Source: Caballeronia cordobensis
GTDB lineage: Bacteria > Pseudomonadota > Gammaproteobacteria > Burkholderiales > Burkholderiaceae
DNA: 64,000 nucleotides
Assembly (NCBI RefSeq): GCF_001544575.2
Contig: NZ_FCNY02000001.1
Coordinates: 310,001 to 374,000 of the forward strand
Reading direction: 5' to 3'
In this document: positions 9,238 through 17,635 of the stretch, in pieces
Position numbering within the stretch: position 1 is the first letter of the stretch
How the letters are laid out: every line of letters begins with the position of its first letter
Made by a program: the position numbers and the translations under genes
The notes under the pieces: model-generated
What the model saw: only the letters and a program-made list of their open reading frames with translations
Told to the model about the DNA's origin: nothing
The model's database searches: none

Positions 9238-10347
9238 TCACGCTGAAACGACGTCGCGCGCGGGAACTGCGGCGCGGCCGGGACGGCTAGAAGAGATTCG
9301 AAAGTTTAGCATAACGAGCAGCAGCAACAGGATGGCGGCCCCGCCGTTGTGCGCCACGGCGACCGGCAGCGGCCATTGCAGCACGATGTTCGACATGCCC
9401 GTCAGGAACTGGATCACGATCATCAACAATACGCCGTTTGCGGGCTTCTTCAGCGATTCGAATCGTCGCAGCCGCAGGGCGAGCCAGAGCAGATACAGCA
9501 CGACGACCACGGCGAACATGCGATGCGTCCAGTGAATCGCGACGAGCGCGTCCTGCGAGATCACATCGCCGTCGCCGGTCATGCCGAGCGCGCGCCACAG
9601 ATGAAAGCCGTGCTCGAAGTTCATCGGCGGAATCCATTGACCGTTGCACAGCGGGAAGTCCGTGCAGGCGAGCACCGCGTAGTTCGTGCTGACCCAGCCG
9701 CCGAGCGCCACCTGCACGATCAGCAGCAGCAGGCCGAATGCCGCAGCGGGCATCCAGCGCGCGGCGGCCGAATCGAGCGACGGAATCGGCGTCATGCGCG
9801 CCGCGAGCCAGCCAAGCACGCCAAGCAGCGCCAGCCCGAGCAGCAGATGCGTCGTGACGATCACCGGCTGCAGCTTCAGCGTGACCGTCCACGCGCCGAA
9901 CGCGCCCTGCAGGAGAATGAGCGCGAGAATGCCCGTCGGCCACCACGGCGACACGTGCAGCGGGCGCTTCTTGATGCGCGCCGTCCACGCGATGATCACC
10001 TGCGCGATGATCAGCACGCCGATCGCCATCGCGAAATAGCGATGCAGCATTTCGATCCACGCCTTCACCATGCTCACCGGGCCGGTCGGCATCGCCTGAT
10101 ACGCGGCTGCGATCTGCGCATGCGCGATGAACGGCGACGACGTGCCGTAGCAGCCGGGCCAGTCGGGGCAGCCGAGCCCGGAATCGGTCAGGCGCGTGAA
10201 GCCGCCGAACATGATGAGATCGAGCGTCAGGAACGTCGTCAGCCAGACGAGCTTCCTGAACTTGTCGTCGTCGGCCTTGACCCAGACGTACGAGAGCGGC
10301 AAGAGCGCGATGCAGATGCCGATCAGACCCAGTTGCAACAGAAACAT
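9238..10347 (-). CDS. ctaA: Heme A synthase (COX15/CtaA)
   Basis: This integral membrane enzyme oxidises a heme O methyl group to give heme A for the aa3 oxidase. It has eight predicted hydrophobic segments in two four-helix halves. Conserved features are GGFTRLTDSGLGCPDWPGCYG near residue 50, EMLHRYFA near 85, the TTHLLLGLALLG histidine in the second half, and IHWTHRMFAV. The Cys pair CTDFPLCNGQ lies in the second periplasmic loop. It is 369 residues long and sits between the Sco-like gene and ctaB. Confidence 0.95.
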   Translation of the reverse strand: MFLLQLGLIGICIALLPLSYVWVKADDDKFRKLVWLTTFLTLDLIMFGGFTRLTDSGLGCPDWPGCYGTSSPFIAHAQIAAAYQAMPTGPVSMVKAWIEMLHRYFAMAIGVLIIAQVIIAWTARIKKRPLHVSPWWPTGILALILLQGAFGAWTVTLKLQPVIVTTHLLLGLALLGVLGWLAARMTPIPSLDSAAARWMPAAAFGLLLLIVQVALGGWVSTNYAVLACTDFPLCNGQWIPPMNFEHGFHLWRALGMTGDGDVISQDALVAIHWTHRMFAVVVVLYLLWLALRLRRFESLKKPANGVLLMIVIQFLTGMSNIVLQWPLPVAVAHNGGAAILLLLLVMLNFRISSSRPGRAAVPARDVVSA

Positions 10348-10369
10348 ATTCGCTTACCTCAACCCGCGT

Positions 10370-11023
10370 TTAACCGATCCGCGACCACTTCAGCAACTTC
10401 GCCACGTCCGCGTTGATCTTCTTCGGATCGGGGTTCTTCGGGAAACGCATCATCAGATTGCCGTTCGGATCGACGAGAAAGATGTGATCCGTGAGCTTCG
10501 TGCCGTCATCGACCGGCAGCCACGCGGCGACGGCTTTTTCGTCGGCCACGAGCATGCGCGTGTCGGGCTGCGGATACGCGGTCTTGATGACGTCGGCAAC
10601 GGGCTTGTCATCGGTGCGCAGCCAGACGTTCACGACGCGCTCGCGCTCGCCCGATTGCAGCGCGCGCACCTGGCGCATGAAGTAGAGACGCGTCGCGCAT
10701 GACTCGTCGCAGTCGCTGCCGTTGACGATGACCATCAGCCATTTGCCTTCGAGCGACTTGAACGGCAGGCTCTGCCCTTTTTCGTCGGTGACGACGAGTT
10801 GCGCGGGAATCGGCCGCTGCGGATCGATCAGCGTGCCGTAGCTCGATGTGCCGCCCGCCGGCTTGAACACGTAGTACATCAGGTACGAGGCGATCACCGG
10901 CGCGGCGCACACGAGCGCAAGCAGAAGCAGCATCCAGCGGCCGCTGATCCATGAACCCTTGCCGGGCGTGCGTTGCCGCGTGCGCGTCTTGTCTGCGTCG
11001 GCGGTGGAGCGTTGTGATTGCAT
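10370..11023 (-). CDS. Membrane-anchored Sco-like thioredoxin-fold protein
   Basis: This 217-residue protein has one transmembrane anchor (about 30-52, WMLLLLALVCAAPVIASYL) and a soluble domain with thioredoxin/SCO features. Within NGSDCDESCATRLY it has Cys105 and Cys109 in a C-x3-C pair, and His180 occurs in LTDHIFLVDPNGNL. These are the positions of the copper ligands in SCO proteins. It lies between SURF1 and ctaA, so a copper or thiol role in oxidase assembly is likely but inferred. ATG 11023 is preferred because the longer frame to 11479 lies inside SURF1. Such genes are often annotated only as oxidase-associated membrane proteins. Confidence 0.85.
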   Translation of the reverse strand: MQSQRSTADADKTRTRQRTPGKGSWISGRWMLLLLALVCAAPVIASYLMYYVFKPAGGTSSYGTLIDPQRPIPAQLVVTDEKGQSLPFKSLEGKWLMVIVNGSDCDESCATRLYFMRQVRALQSGERERVVNVWLRTDDKPVADVIKTAYPQPDTRMLVADEKAVAAWLPVDDGTKLTDHIFLVDPNGNLMMRFPKNPDPKKINADVAKLLKWSRIG

Positions 11024-11052
11024 CGGAAAAACTGCCTCTGTTCGGTCAAATT

Positions 11053-11805
11053 TCAGGCGTGGTGTTCGGCTTCGTCGTCGTGTCCGGCTTCGTCGTCGAG
11101 TCCGTCGCCTTTCTTCGCGGCGCGACGCGCGGCATACAGGCCGAACGCGACCGCCGCCGCGGCCATGCCCCACCACTGGAACATATAGCCGTAATTGCGC
11201 TCGACGCCGAGCGTCGGCGCGGGCCAGTCGCGCACGAGCTTGTCGCCGGTGTCGCTGGTCTGCTGGATCACGAACGGCTGAAACGCGAGCCCGGTTTCGT
11301 TCGCATACGACGCAATGTCCAGGTTCTGGCGAATCTGCGCGTGCGCGGCCGATCCGCCCTGCCCCAGCTCGAACGCCTGCGACGCGTTCGCGCGCGCGAT
11401 GCCCTTCACCTCGACGACGCCCTTCGGCGTCTCGTAATGCTCGATGCCCGTGCGGTCCGCCATGTTGCGCGGCAGCCATCCCCGATTCACGAGCACGTAA
11501 CCGCCGCCCTCAAGTTTAAGCGGCATCACGACATAAAAGCCTGGCTGGTCGTTATACGGACGATTGTCCAGATACACGACGCGCTCCGGCATGAACTCCC
11601 CGCGCGCCTCCACACGATGAAATTCGATGGACTTGAGCGGCAACATCTGCGCGCCGACGTCCCGCGCGGGTGCATTCTCGAACGCGACGATCTGCGCGTT
11701 GAGCGCCTCCTTCTGATGCGCGCGATCGCGCTGCCAGAAGCCGAGCCGCACCGTCACCGCGACCACCACGAGAATCAGCAGCGTGGGCCAGAAACGAATC
11801 TTCAT
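11053..11805 (-). CDS. SURF1 family cytochrome oxidase assembly protein
   Basis: This inner-membrane protein assists heme A insertion into subunit I. It has the SURF1 layout of two transmembrane helices, one at the N-terminus (FWPTLLILVVVAVTVRLGFWQRDRA) and one near the C-terminus (YMFQWWGMAAAAVAFGLYA), flanking a periplasmic domain with LDNRPYNDQPGFYVVMP and VLVNRGWLPRN. The last residues are a charged, His- and Asp-rich tail. The start is placed at ATG 11805 (MKIRFWP), five codons after the first ATG at 11820; either is possible. Confidence 0.92.
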   Translation of the reverse strand: MKIRFWPTLLILVVVAVTVRLGFWQRDRAHQKEALNAQIVAFENAPARDVGAQMLPLKSIEFHRVEARGEFMPERVVYLDNRPYNDQPGFYVVMPLKLEGGGYVLVNRGWLPRNMADRTGIEHYETPKGVVEVKGIARANASQAFELGQGGSAAHAQIRQNLDIASYANETGLAFQPFVIQQTSDTGDKLVRDWPAPTLGVERNYGYMFQWWGMAAAAVAFGLYAARRAAKKGDGLDDEAGHDDEAEHHA

Positions 11806-11918
11806 ATGCGCGGCATCCATGGAGGCGCCGCACGGCGCAGGGCATCGAGTGAGATAATGAGATGATCCAATTCAATACTGCTCATCGTAGTTTCTGAGCA
11901 CCAATGCTGGCTGGTTTC

Positions 11919-12128
11919 ATGCACATCATCGTTGCTATTGCATTCATCCTGATCATCGGCAGCCTGGGTTCGGCGCTCTACTTCATGATGACCGACCGCG
12001 GCAGGACAAAGCGGATGGTGTGGTCGCTCGCCATGCGCGTCGGGCTGTCCATTACGCTCTTCCTCTTCATCCTGTTCGCGCACTGGATGGGCTGGATCGA
12101 GTCGTCCGGCATTCCCATCGGACGCTGA
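11919..12128 (+). CDS. Twin transmembrane protein (DUF2909 family)
   Basis: This is a 69-residue protein with two hydrophobic helices joined by a short basic turn (MTDRGRTKRMVW). It matches the small DUF2909 proteins found beside oxidase genes in beta-proteobacteria. Function is unknown. It reads opposite to the oxidase genes on either side, between ctaE and SURF1, and diverges from SURF1. A start 15 bases earlier (11904) is also in frame. Confidence 0.75.
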   Translation: MHIIVAIAFILIIGSLGSALYFMMTDRGRTKRMVWSLAMRVGLSITLFLFILFAHWMGWIESSGIPIGR

Positions 12129-12226
12129 CTCGCGACGCTGTTCGGACAATAACCCCGCGCGCGGGTTCTACCCTACGAGACGTATTGTCGCGGCGCGGCA
12201 CTTTCATCACGTCCCTCTAAACGACA

Positions 12227-12257
12227 ACGCCGCCCCTTGAGACAGCGAGGGCGGCGT
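12227..12257 (-). terminator. Possible terminator downstream of ctaE
   Basis: An inverted repeat (ACGCCGCCC and GGGCGGCGT, 13-base loop) lies between the convergent ends of the DUF2909 gene and ctaE. The T-run after it is weak, and a second GC-rich hairpin lies near 12282-12302, so its function as a terminator is uncertain. Confidence 0.4.
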
Positions 12258-12347
12258 GTTGATCACAGCTTCTTTGCTCCCGGACCGGCGTCGCCGCCGG
12301 TCTTGCGTCGCGCGCCATGCAGCGCGCGCCCGCTTTCGATAATCCGC

Positions 12348-13205
12348 TTACAGCCAGTAGACGACGACGTACAGGCCCAGCCACACCACGTCGACGAAGT
12401 GCCAGTACCACGCGGCGCCCTCGAACGCGAAGTGATGCTCCGCCGTGAAGTGCCCGCGAATCAGACGGAACATCACGACCGCCAGCATCGTGCCGCCCAG
12501 GAACACGTGGAAGCCGTGGAAGCCGGTCAGCAGGAAGAACGTCGAGCCGTACACGCCGGAATTGAGCGTCAGGTTCAGTTCGTTGTACGCGTGGAAATAC
12601 TCGTAGCCCTGGCAGAACAGGAAGATGATACCGAGCAGAACCGTCGCGCCCAGCCAGATGATCGCCTTCTTGCGATGATCTTCGCGCAGCGCGTGGTGCG
12701 CCACCGTCAGCGTCGCGCCGGACGACAGCAGCAGCGCCGTGTTGATGGTCGGCAGCGGCCACGGCACCATCGCGCGGAAGTGACCGACGAGCGCGGCGGG
12801 GCCGGTGTTGGGCCACACGGCGGTGAAGTCCGGCCAGATCAGCTTGTAGTCGAGGCTGCCGAGCTGATGCATCGCGATGGCGCGCGCGTAGAACAGCGCG
12901 CCGAAGAAGGCGCCGAAGAACATCACTTCGGAGAAGATGAACCAGCTCATGCTCCAGCGGTACGACACGTCAACGCGTTTGCCGTACATGCCGCCTTCCG
13001 ATTCGGAGATCGCGTCGCCGAACCAATGCCACAGCACGAACAGCACGAACAGCAGGCCGACGAACGTGCCGGCCGGGCCCCAGGTGTGCCCGTTCACCCA
13101 CATGGCCAGCGATGCGAGCATCACCAGCAGGCCGGTCGCGGCCATGACCGGATGCCGCGACGGATGCGGCACGAAATAGTACGGGCTCTCGTTTTGACCG
13201 CTCAT
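12348..13205 (-). CDS. ctaE: Cytochrome c oxidase subunit III
   Basis: This is the core membrane subunit III of the aa3-type oxidase, 285 residues with seven hydrophobic segments. Family features are YYFVPHPSRHPVMAATGL at the N-terminus, SWFIFSEVMFFGAFFGALFYAR with the conserved Glu, and the C-terminal HFAFEGAAWYWHFVDVVWLGLY. It is the last structural gene downstream of ctaC, ctaD, ctaG and the DUF2970 gene. Confidence 0.96.
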   Translation of the reverse strand: MSGQNESPYYFVPHPSRHPVMAATGLLVMLASLAMWVNGHTWGPAGTFVGLLFVLFVLWHWFGDAISESEGGMYGKRVDVSYRWSMSWFIFSEVMFFGAFFGALFYARAIAMHQLGSLDYKLIWPDFTAVWPNTGPAALVGHFRAMVPWPLPTINTALLLSSGATLTVAHHALREDHRKKAIIWLGATVLLGIIFLFCQGYEYFHAYNELNLTLNSGVYGSTFFLLTGFHGFHVFLGGTMLAVVMFRLIRGHFTAEHHFAFEGAAWYWHFVDVVWLGLYVVVYWL

Positions 13206-13282
13206 TGTTGATTCTCCACTTCGATCCAGTTGCTTGAATTTTTTCGACGCCGCGCGTTCAACCGATACGCCCGGCGTTCCGT

Positions 13283-13483
13283 CTATCCCACTACCGCGCG
13301 CACGATCAGCAGCAACACGACGATGAACAGCGCCGCGCCGATGACGCCCGCCGCGATCAGATGCAGCGGATTGAGCTGCGCCGCATCGCTTTCGAGGTCG
13401 GCCCGGCGGCGCACGCCGAAAAACGACCAGAACACCGCCTTCACGAGCTTGAGAAAGCCGCTCTTTGGGCGCGGTTCGTTCAT
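13283..13483 (-). CDS. DUF2970 family small membrane protein
   Basis: This 66-residue protein has a basic N-terminus (GFLKLVKAVFWSFFGVRRRAD) and one C-terminal transmembrane helix (AAGVIGAALFIVVLLLIVRAVV). It matches the small DUF2970 proteins that accompany ctaG and ctaE in beta-proteobacteria. It starts two bases after ctaG ends, so it is co-transcribed. A role in oxidase assembly is suggested by position only. Confidence 0.85.
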   Translation of the reverse strand: MNEPRPKSGFLKLVKAVFWSFFGVRRRADLESDAAQLNPLHLIAAGVIGAALFIVVLLLIVRAVVG

Positions 13484-13485
13484 CG

Positions 13486-14052
13486 TCAGTTCGACGCCTG
13501 CTTCGGCGCGTCCAGTTCGAAAAACGTGTATGACAAGGTGATCGTCTTCACATCCTTAGGCAGCTTCGGATCCACGACGAACACCACCGGCATGCGCTTC
13601 GTTTCCTTCGGTGCGAGCGTCTGCTGCGTGAAGCAGAAGCATTCGATCTTGTTGAAATACTCGGTGGCCTGCTTCGGCGCATAGCTCGGGATGGCCTGCG
13701 CCTTCACCGTGCGATTCTGCTCGTTGGTCACTTCGTACATCACCGTCGTCACTTCGCCGGGGTGCAGATCGAGACTGTGCTGCTCCGGCTTGAACTGCAG
13801 CGGGCCGCGCGCATTCGCATCGAATTCGATCGAAATCGTGCGGCTCATGTCCACTTGCGTGTTCTTCGCCTCGCGCGCGCTGACGTCGCGCTGCACGAGA
13901 TTGTTGATGCCGGTGATCTCGCAGATCGCGCGATACATCGGCACGAGCGCGAAGCCGAAGCCGAACATCAGCGCGGCCACGACGAAGAGTTTCACCAGCA
14001 TCGACCGGTTGAAGGACCGGTCGATATGCGAATTTTCCTGCGGAGTCGACAC
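13486..14052 (-). CDS. ctaG: Cytochrome c oxidase assembly protein CtaG/Cox11
   Basis: This copper chaperone, anchored by one N-terminal helix (LVKLFVVAALMFGFGFALVPMY), inserts CuB into subunit I. The copper-binding cysteine motif is present as IECFCFTQQTL, and CEITGINN follows the helix. At 188 residues it is typical of bacterial Cox11. It lies between the 46-residue protein gene and the DUF2970 gene. Confidence 0.95.
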   Translation of the reverse strand: MSTPQENSHIDRSFNRSMLVKLFVVAALMFGFGFALVPMYRAICEITGINNLVQRDVSAREAKNTQVDMSRTISIEFDANARGPLQFKPEQHSLDLHPGEVTTVMYEVTNEQNRTVKAQAIPSYAPKQATEYFNKIECFCFTQQTLAPKETKRMPVVFVVDPKLPKDVKTITLSYTFFELDAPKQASN

Positions 14053-14061
14053 GTTGCTTTC

Positions 14062-14202
14062 CTACCCTCGCGACAACAGGTATTGCCTGACGACGATACC
14101 CAGAAAGAAGACGGCGGCAATCAACATCATGATGATTCCGAGCCGCTTGTTGCCCGCGCGGATGTCCTCGGGCGTGCGTCTTTTTTGTGGATTCGGGGCC
14201 AT
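14062..14202 (-). CDS. Cytochrome oxidase small assembly protein (46 residues)
   Basis: This is a very small protein beginning MAPNPQKRRTPEDIRAGNKR, with one transmembrane helix (LGIIMMLIAAVFFLGIVVRQYLL). It lies between ctaD and ctaG on the same strand, ten bases before ctaG. Similar tiny proteins occupy this slot in other beta-proteobacterial oxidase operons. The ATG at 14202 is the natural start, since the larger open frame extends into ctaD. The molecular role is unknown. Confidence 0.75.
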   Translation of the reverse strand: MAPNPQKRRTPEDIRAGNKRLGIIMMLIAAVFFLGIVVRQYLLSRG

Positions 14203-14264
14203 GCTTTCCTTGCTTTCCGCTCGCGGAGCATCCTTCCGGACGCCCCGCGAACTCATCGAACTAT

Positions 14265-15878
14265 TTACTCGACCGTCGGCGGATGCTCGAAGGTGTGGAA
14301 CGGCGCCGGGCTCGGCACGGTCCATTCGAGGCCTTCCGCGCCATCCCACGGCTTGTCGGACGCCTTTTCGAGCTCGCCGCCGCCGCGATACGTCGGCAGC
14401 GCGACCGCGAACAGGAAGTACACCTGCGCGAGGCCGAAGCCGAATGCGCCGATCGTCGCGACCTGATTGAAGTCGGTGAACTGCGCCGGGTAATCCGCGT
14501 AGCGGCGCGGCATGCCCGCGAGACCCAGGAAGTGCATCGGGAAGAACGTGATGTTGAAGAAGATCATCGACGCCCAGAAGTGGATCTTCCCGCGCATTTC
14601 GTTGTACATCCAGCCGGTCCACTTCGGCGCCCAGTAGTACCAGCCCGAGAACAGCGCGAACAGCGACCCCGCCACCAGCACGTAGTGGAAGTGCGCCACC
14701 ACGTAGTAGGTGCCGTGCATCTGGATGTCGAGCGGCGCCATCGACAGGATCAGGCCGGTGAAGCCGCCCATCGTGAACACGAACAGGAAGCCGATCGCGA
14801 ACAGCATCGGGGTTTCGAACGACAGCGCGCCGCGCCACATCGTGGCGACCCAGTTGAACACCTTCACGCCCGTCGGGACCGCGATCAGCATGGTCGCGTA
14901 CATGAAGAAGAGCTGGCCCGTCACCGGCATGCCGGTCGCGAACATGTGGTGCGCCCACACCATGAACGAGAGAATCGCGATCGATGCGGTTGCGTACACC
15001 ATCGAGCTATAGCCGAACAGCGGCTTGCGCGAGAACGCCGGAATCACCTGCGACACGATCCCGAACGCCGGCAAGATCATGATGTACACCTCGGGGTGGC
15101 CGAAGAACCAGAAGATGTGCTGGTACATGACCGGATCGCCGCCGCCCGCCGCGTTGAAGAACGACGTGCCGAAGTGACGGTCGAACAGCACCATCGTGAT
15201 CGCGCCCGCGAGAACCGGCATGACGGCGATCAGCAGGTACGCGGTGATGAGCCACGTCCACGCGAACATCGGCATCTTCATGAGCGTCATGCCCGGCGCG
15301 CGCATGTTCAGAATCGTCACGACGATGTTGATGCCGCCCATGATCGACGACGCACCCATGATGTGGACCGCGAAAATCGCGAAGTCCATGCCCGGGCCCA
15401 TCTGCGTGGAGAGCGGTGCGTAGAGCGTCCAGCCCGCGGCCGTCGCGCCGCCCGGCACGAAGAACGAGCCGACGAGCAGCACCGCGGCGGCCGGCAGCAG
15501 CCAGAAGCTGAAGTTGTTCATGCGCGCGAACGCCATGTCCGATGCGCCGATCTGCAGCGGCACCATCCAGTTCGCGAATCCGACGAACGCCGGCATGATC
15601 GCGCCGAACACCATGATGAGGCCGTGCATGGTGGTCAGCTGATTGAAGAACTCGGGGCGCATGATCTGCAGGCCCGGCTCGAACAGCTCGGCACGGATGC
15701 CGAGCGCCATCACGCCTCCGGAGAGGAACATGATGAAAGAGAACAACAGGTACAGCGTACCGATGTCCTTGTGGTTGGTGGCGAGCAGCCACCGGCGCCA
15801 GCCATGCGGCACATGGTGCTCATGGTCGTCGTGCGCGTGGTCGTGGCCTGCGCCTACATCGTGTCCGATGCTAGACAT
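14265..15878 (-). CDS. ctaD: Cytochrome c oxidase subunit I
   Basis: This is the catalytic subunit of the aa3-type heme-copper oxidase, holding heme a, heme a3 and CuB and pumping protons. It has about twelve hydrophobic segments. Visible signatures are HGLIMVFG with a heme ligand, the WFFGHPEVYIMILPAFG CuB His/Tyr region, VWAHHMF (the CuB His pair), and GTYYVVAHFHYVL near the heme ligands. AGGAG lies nine bases before ATG 15878 but directly against ATG 15887, so the later start is chosen. It follows ctaC. Confidence 0.96.
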   Translation of the reverse strand: MSSIGHDVGAGHDHAHDDHEHHVPHGWRRWLLATNHKDIGTLYLLFSFIMFLSGGVMALGIRAELFEPGLQIMRPEFFNQLTTMHGLIMVFGAIMPAFVGFANWMVPLQIGASDMAFARMNNFSFWLLPAAAVLLVGSFFVPGGATAAGWTLYAPLSTQMGPGMDFAIFAVHIMGASSIMGGINIVVTILNMRAPGMTLMKMPMFAWTWLITAYLLIAVMPVLAGAITMVLFDRHFGTSFFNAAGGGDPVMYQHIFWFFGHPEVYIMILPAFGIVSQVIPAFSRKPLFGYSSMVYATASIAILSFMVWAHHMFATGMPVTGQLFFMYATMLIAVPTGVKVFNWVATMWRGALSFETPMLFAIGFLFVFTMGGFTGLILSMAPLDIQMHGTYYVVAHFHYVLVAGSLFALFSGWYYWAPKWTGWMYNEMRGKIHFWASMIFFNITFFPMHFLGLAGMPRRYADYPAQFTDFNQVATIGAFGFGLAQVYFLFAVALPTYRGGGELEKASDKPWDGAEGLEWTVPSPAPFHTFEHPPTVE

Positions 15879-15976
15879 GACAATCATCTCCTAAAGCGAA
15901 TACTCGGGGCACTTGGGCTTCCCGCTTGCTCTTCCGTTGCATCCGATGTGCGAAGGAAGAGCAGGCGCGAGTCACG

Positions 15977-17566
15977 TCAAGCAGCCGGACTGATTTCTAC
16001 GCGGCGTGCTTCCTTGGCATCCGTGCCGCCCGTGATCGACTCGGGTTTCTTCAGCACGATGCGGTCTTCCGGCACGCCTGCTGCCTTCAGCGCGTCGCGC
16101 ACGGTTTGCGCGCGGCGCTTGGCGAGATCGGCGTTCAGGTCGGCGCCGCCGGTCGCATCCGTGAAGCCCGACAGCGCGAGCTTCGCGTCCGGGTGGGCCT
16201 TCGCGTAAGCGGCCGCGGCCTGCACGGCGTTGCTGGCGTCGGCGGGCAGCGTGTCCTTGCCCGTCTCGAAATAGATGCTGGCGGGCAGACCGGCTGCCTG
16301 CGTGGCTGCCGCGCCCGATGCCGCCGGCGCGCTCGCTTCCGCGGCTGCAGGCGCTGCGCTCGCCGCTTCAGGCGCCGCCGCCGCTGCCGTCGTGCCGCCG
16401 CCCTGGGGCATCTTGCCGGCCTTGGCGTCGATGACCTGCTTCGGTTGCAGCAGATCGCCCGTATGGTTGCTCCAGTTGTTGCGCTCGAACGTGACGACCG
16501 ATGCGAGCTCGACGTCGTTCAGCACGCCCTGCCACGGCGGCATCGCGCCCTTGCCGTGCAGCACGATGTTCAGGTGCTCGGCGATCGAGCCGGTCGCGAT
16601 CTTCGAGCCGTCGATCGCCGGGAACTGGCCCGCGCCCTTGCCGGTCGGCTGGTGGCAGACCGCGCAGTTCGACGTGTAGACCTGCTGGCCGCGCGCCATC
16701 AGCTCTTCTTTCGTGTAGGTCTTGAGCGGATCGTCCTGGCCGGCGGCCATCTTCTTCTTTTGCGCATCGACCCACTTCGCGTAGTCGTCGGTGGACAGCA
16801 CTTCGACGACCACCGGCATATACGCGTGCTCCTTGCCGCACAGTTCAGTACAGAAGCCGCGGAACGTGCCGACCTTCTCGGCCTTGAACCAGGTGTCGCG
16901 CACGAAGCCCGGAATCGCATCCTGCTTCACGCCGAACGCCGGGATGTACCACGAGTGCACGACGTCGTTCGCCGTGGTGATGATGCGGATTTTCTTGTCG
17001 ACGGGCACGACGAGCGGGTTGTCGACTTCCTGCAGATAGAGATTCGAAATCGGCTTCTGGCCGTTCGTCTCGCTGCGCGGCGTGGAAAGCGTCGAGAGGA
17101 AGCTGATGCCTTCGCCCGGCCCCTTCACGTAGTCGTAGCCCCACTTCCACTGATAACCCGTGACCTTCACGGTGAGATCGGCGTTGCTCGTGTCCTTCAT
17201 GGCGACGACGGCTTTCGTTGCCGGCAGCGCCATCAGAATGACGATGATGAACGGCGCGATCGTCCAGATGATTTCGACGGTGGTGCTTTCGTGGAAATTG
17301 GCCGGCTTGAAGCCTTTCGACTTGCGATGCACGAACATCGAATAGAACATCACCCCGAACACGCCGACGAAAATGACGGTGCAGATGATGAGCATGAAGA
17401 TATGGAGGCCGTAGAGCTCCTCGGCGATCTTCGTCACAGGCTGCTGGAAGTTGATCTCGTTCACACGAGGACCGCCAGGAGCGTCGCTGACCGCCAGGGC
17501 CACGCCGGCGTTGAGCAGTGCGCCTGCCGCCAGCACGCCCGACAGGGCTCGCTTGATTGTTTTCAT
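15977..17566 (-). CDS. ctaC: Cytochrome c oxidase subunit II with cytochrome c and OmpA-like domains
   Basis: Subunit II accepts electrons from cytochrome c through CuA. From ATG 17566 the order is: signal peptide 1-25, two transmembrane helices near 50-75 and 95-118, and the CuA cupredoxin domain with His204, Cys239, Cys243, His247 and Met250 (in VHSWYIP and CTELCGKEHAYM). Next come a class I cytochrome c domain with Cys301, Cys304 and His305 (CAVCH) and an Ala/Pro-rich linker at about 390-425. The protein ends in an OmpA-like peptidoglycan-binding domain at about 429-525 (FETGKDTLPADA, SGFTDATGG, LAKRRAQTVRDAL). The last domain is absent from textbook subunit II. ATG 17566 has AAGGA nearby; ATG 17590 has no ribosome site. 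Confidence 0.95.
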   Translation of the reverse strand: MKTIKRALSGVLAAGALLNAGVALAVSDAPGGPRVNEINFQQPVTKIAEELYGLHIFMLIICTVIFVGVFGVMFYSMFVHRKSKGFKPANFHESTTVEIIWTIAPFIIVILMALPATKAVVAMKDTSNADLTVKVTGYQWKWGYDYVKGPGEGISFLSTLSTPRSETNGQKPISNLYLQEVDNPLVVPVDKKIRIITTANDVVHSWYIPAFGVKQDAIPGFVRDTWFKAEKVGTFRGFCTELCGKEHAYMPVVVEVLSTDDYAKWVDAQKKKMAAGQDDPLKTYTKEELMARGQQVYTSNCAVCHQPTGKGAGQFPAIDGSKIATGSIAEHLNIVLHGKGAMPPWQGVLNDVELASVVTFERNNWSNHTGDLLQPKQVIDAKAGKMPQGGGTTAAAAAPEAASAAPAAAEASAPAASGAAATQAAGLPASIYFETGKDTLPADASNAVQAAAAYAKAHPDAKLALSGFTDATGGADLNADLAKRRAQTVRDALKAAGVPEDRIVLKKPESITGGTDAKEARRVEISPAA

Positions 17567-17635
17567 AGCATCCTTACCCAAATTTTCCATTCAAACCCTC
17601 GACCCCCCGTTGCATCGCGGCAGCGCCGGCTCCTC

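Noticed and set aside
14187..16208. Plus-strand open frame of 673 codons opposite ctaD
   Set aside because: It is rich in His and Arg with no family pattern, and ctaD occupies the same bases with strong conservation.
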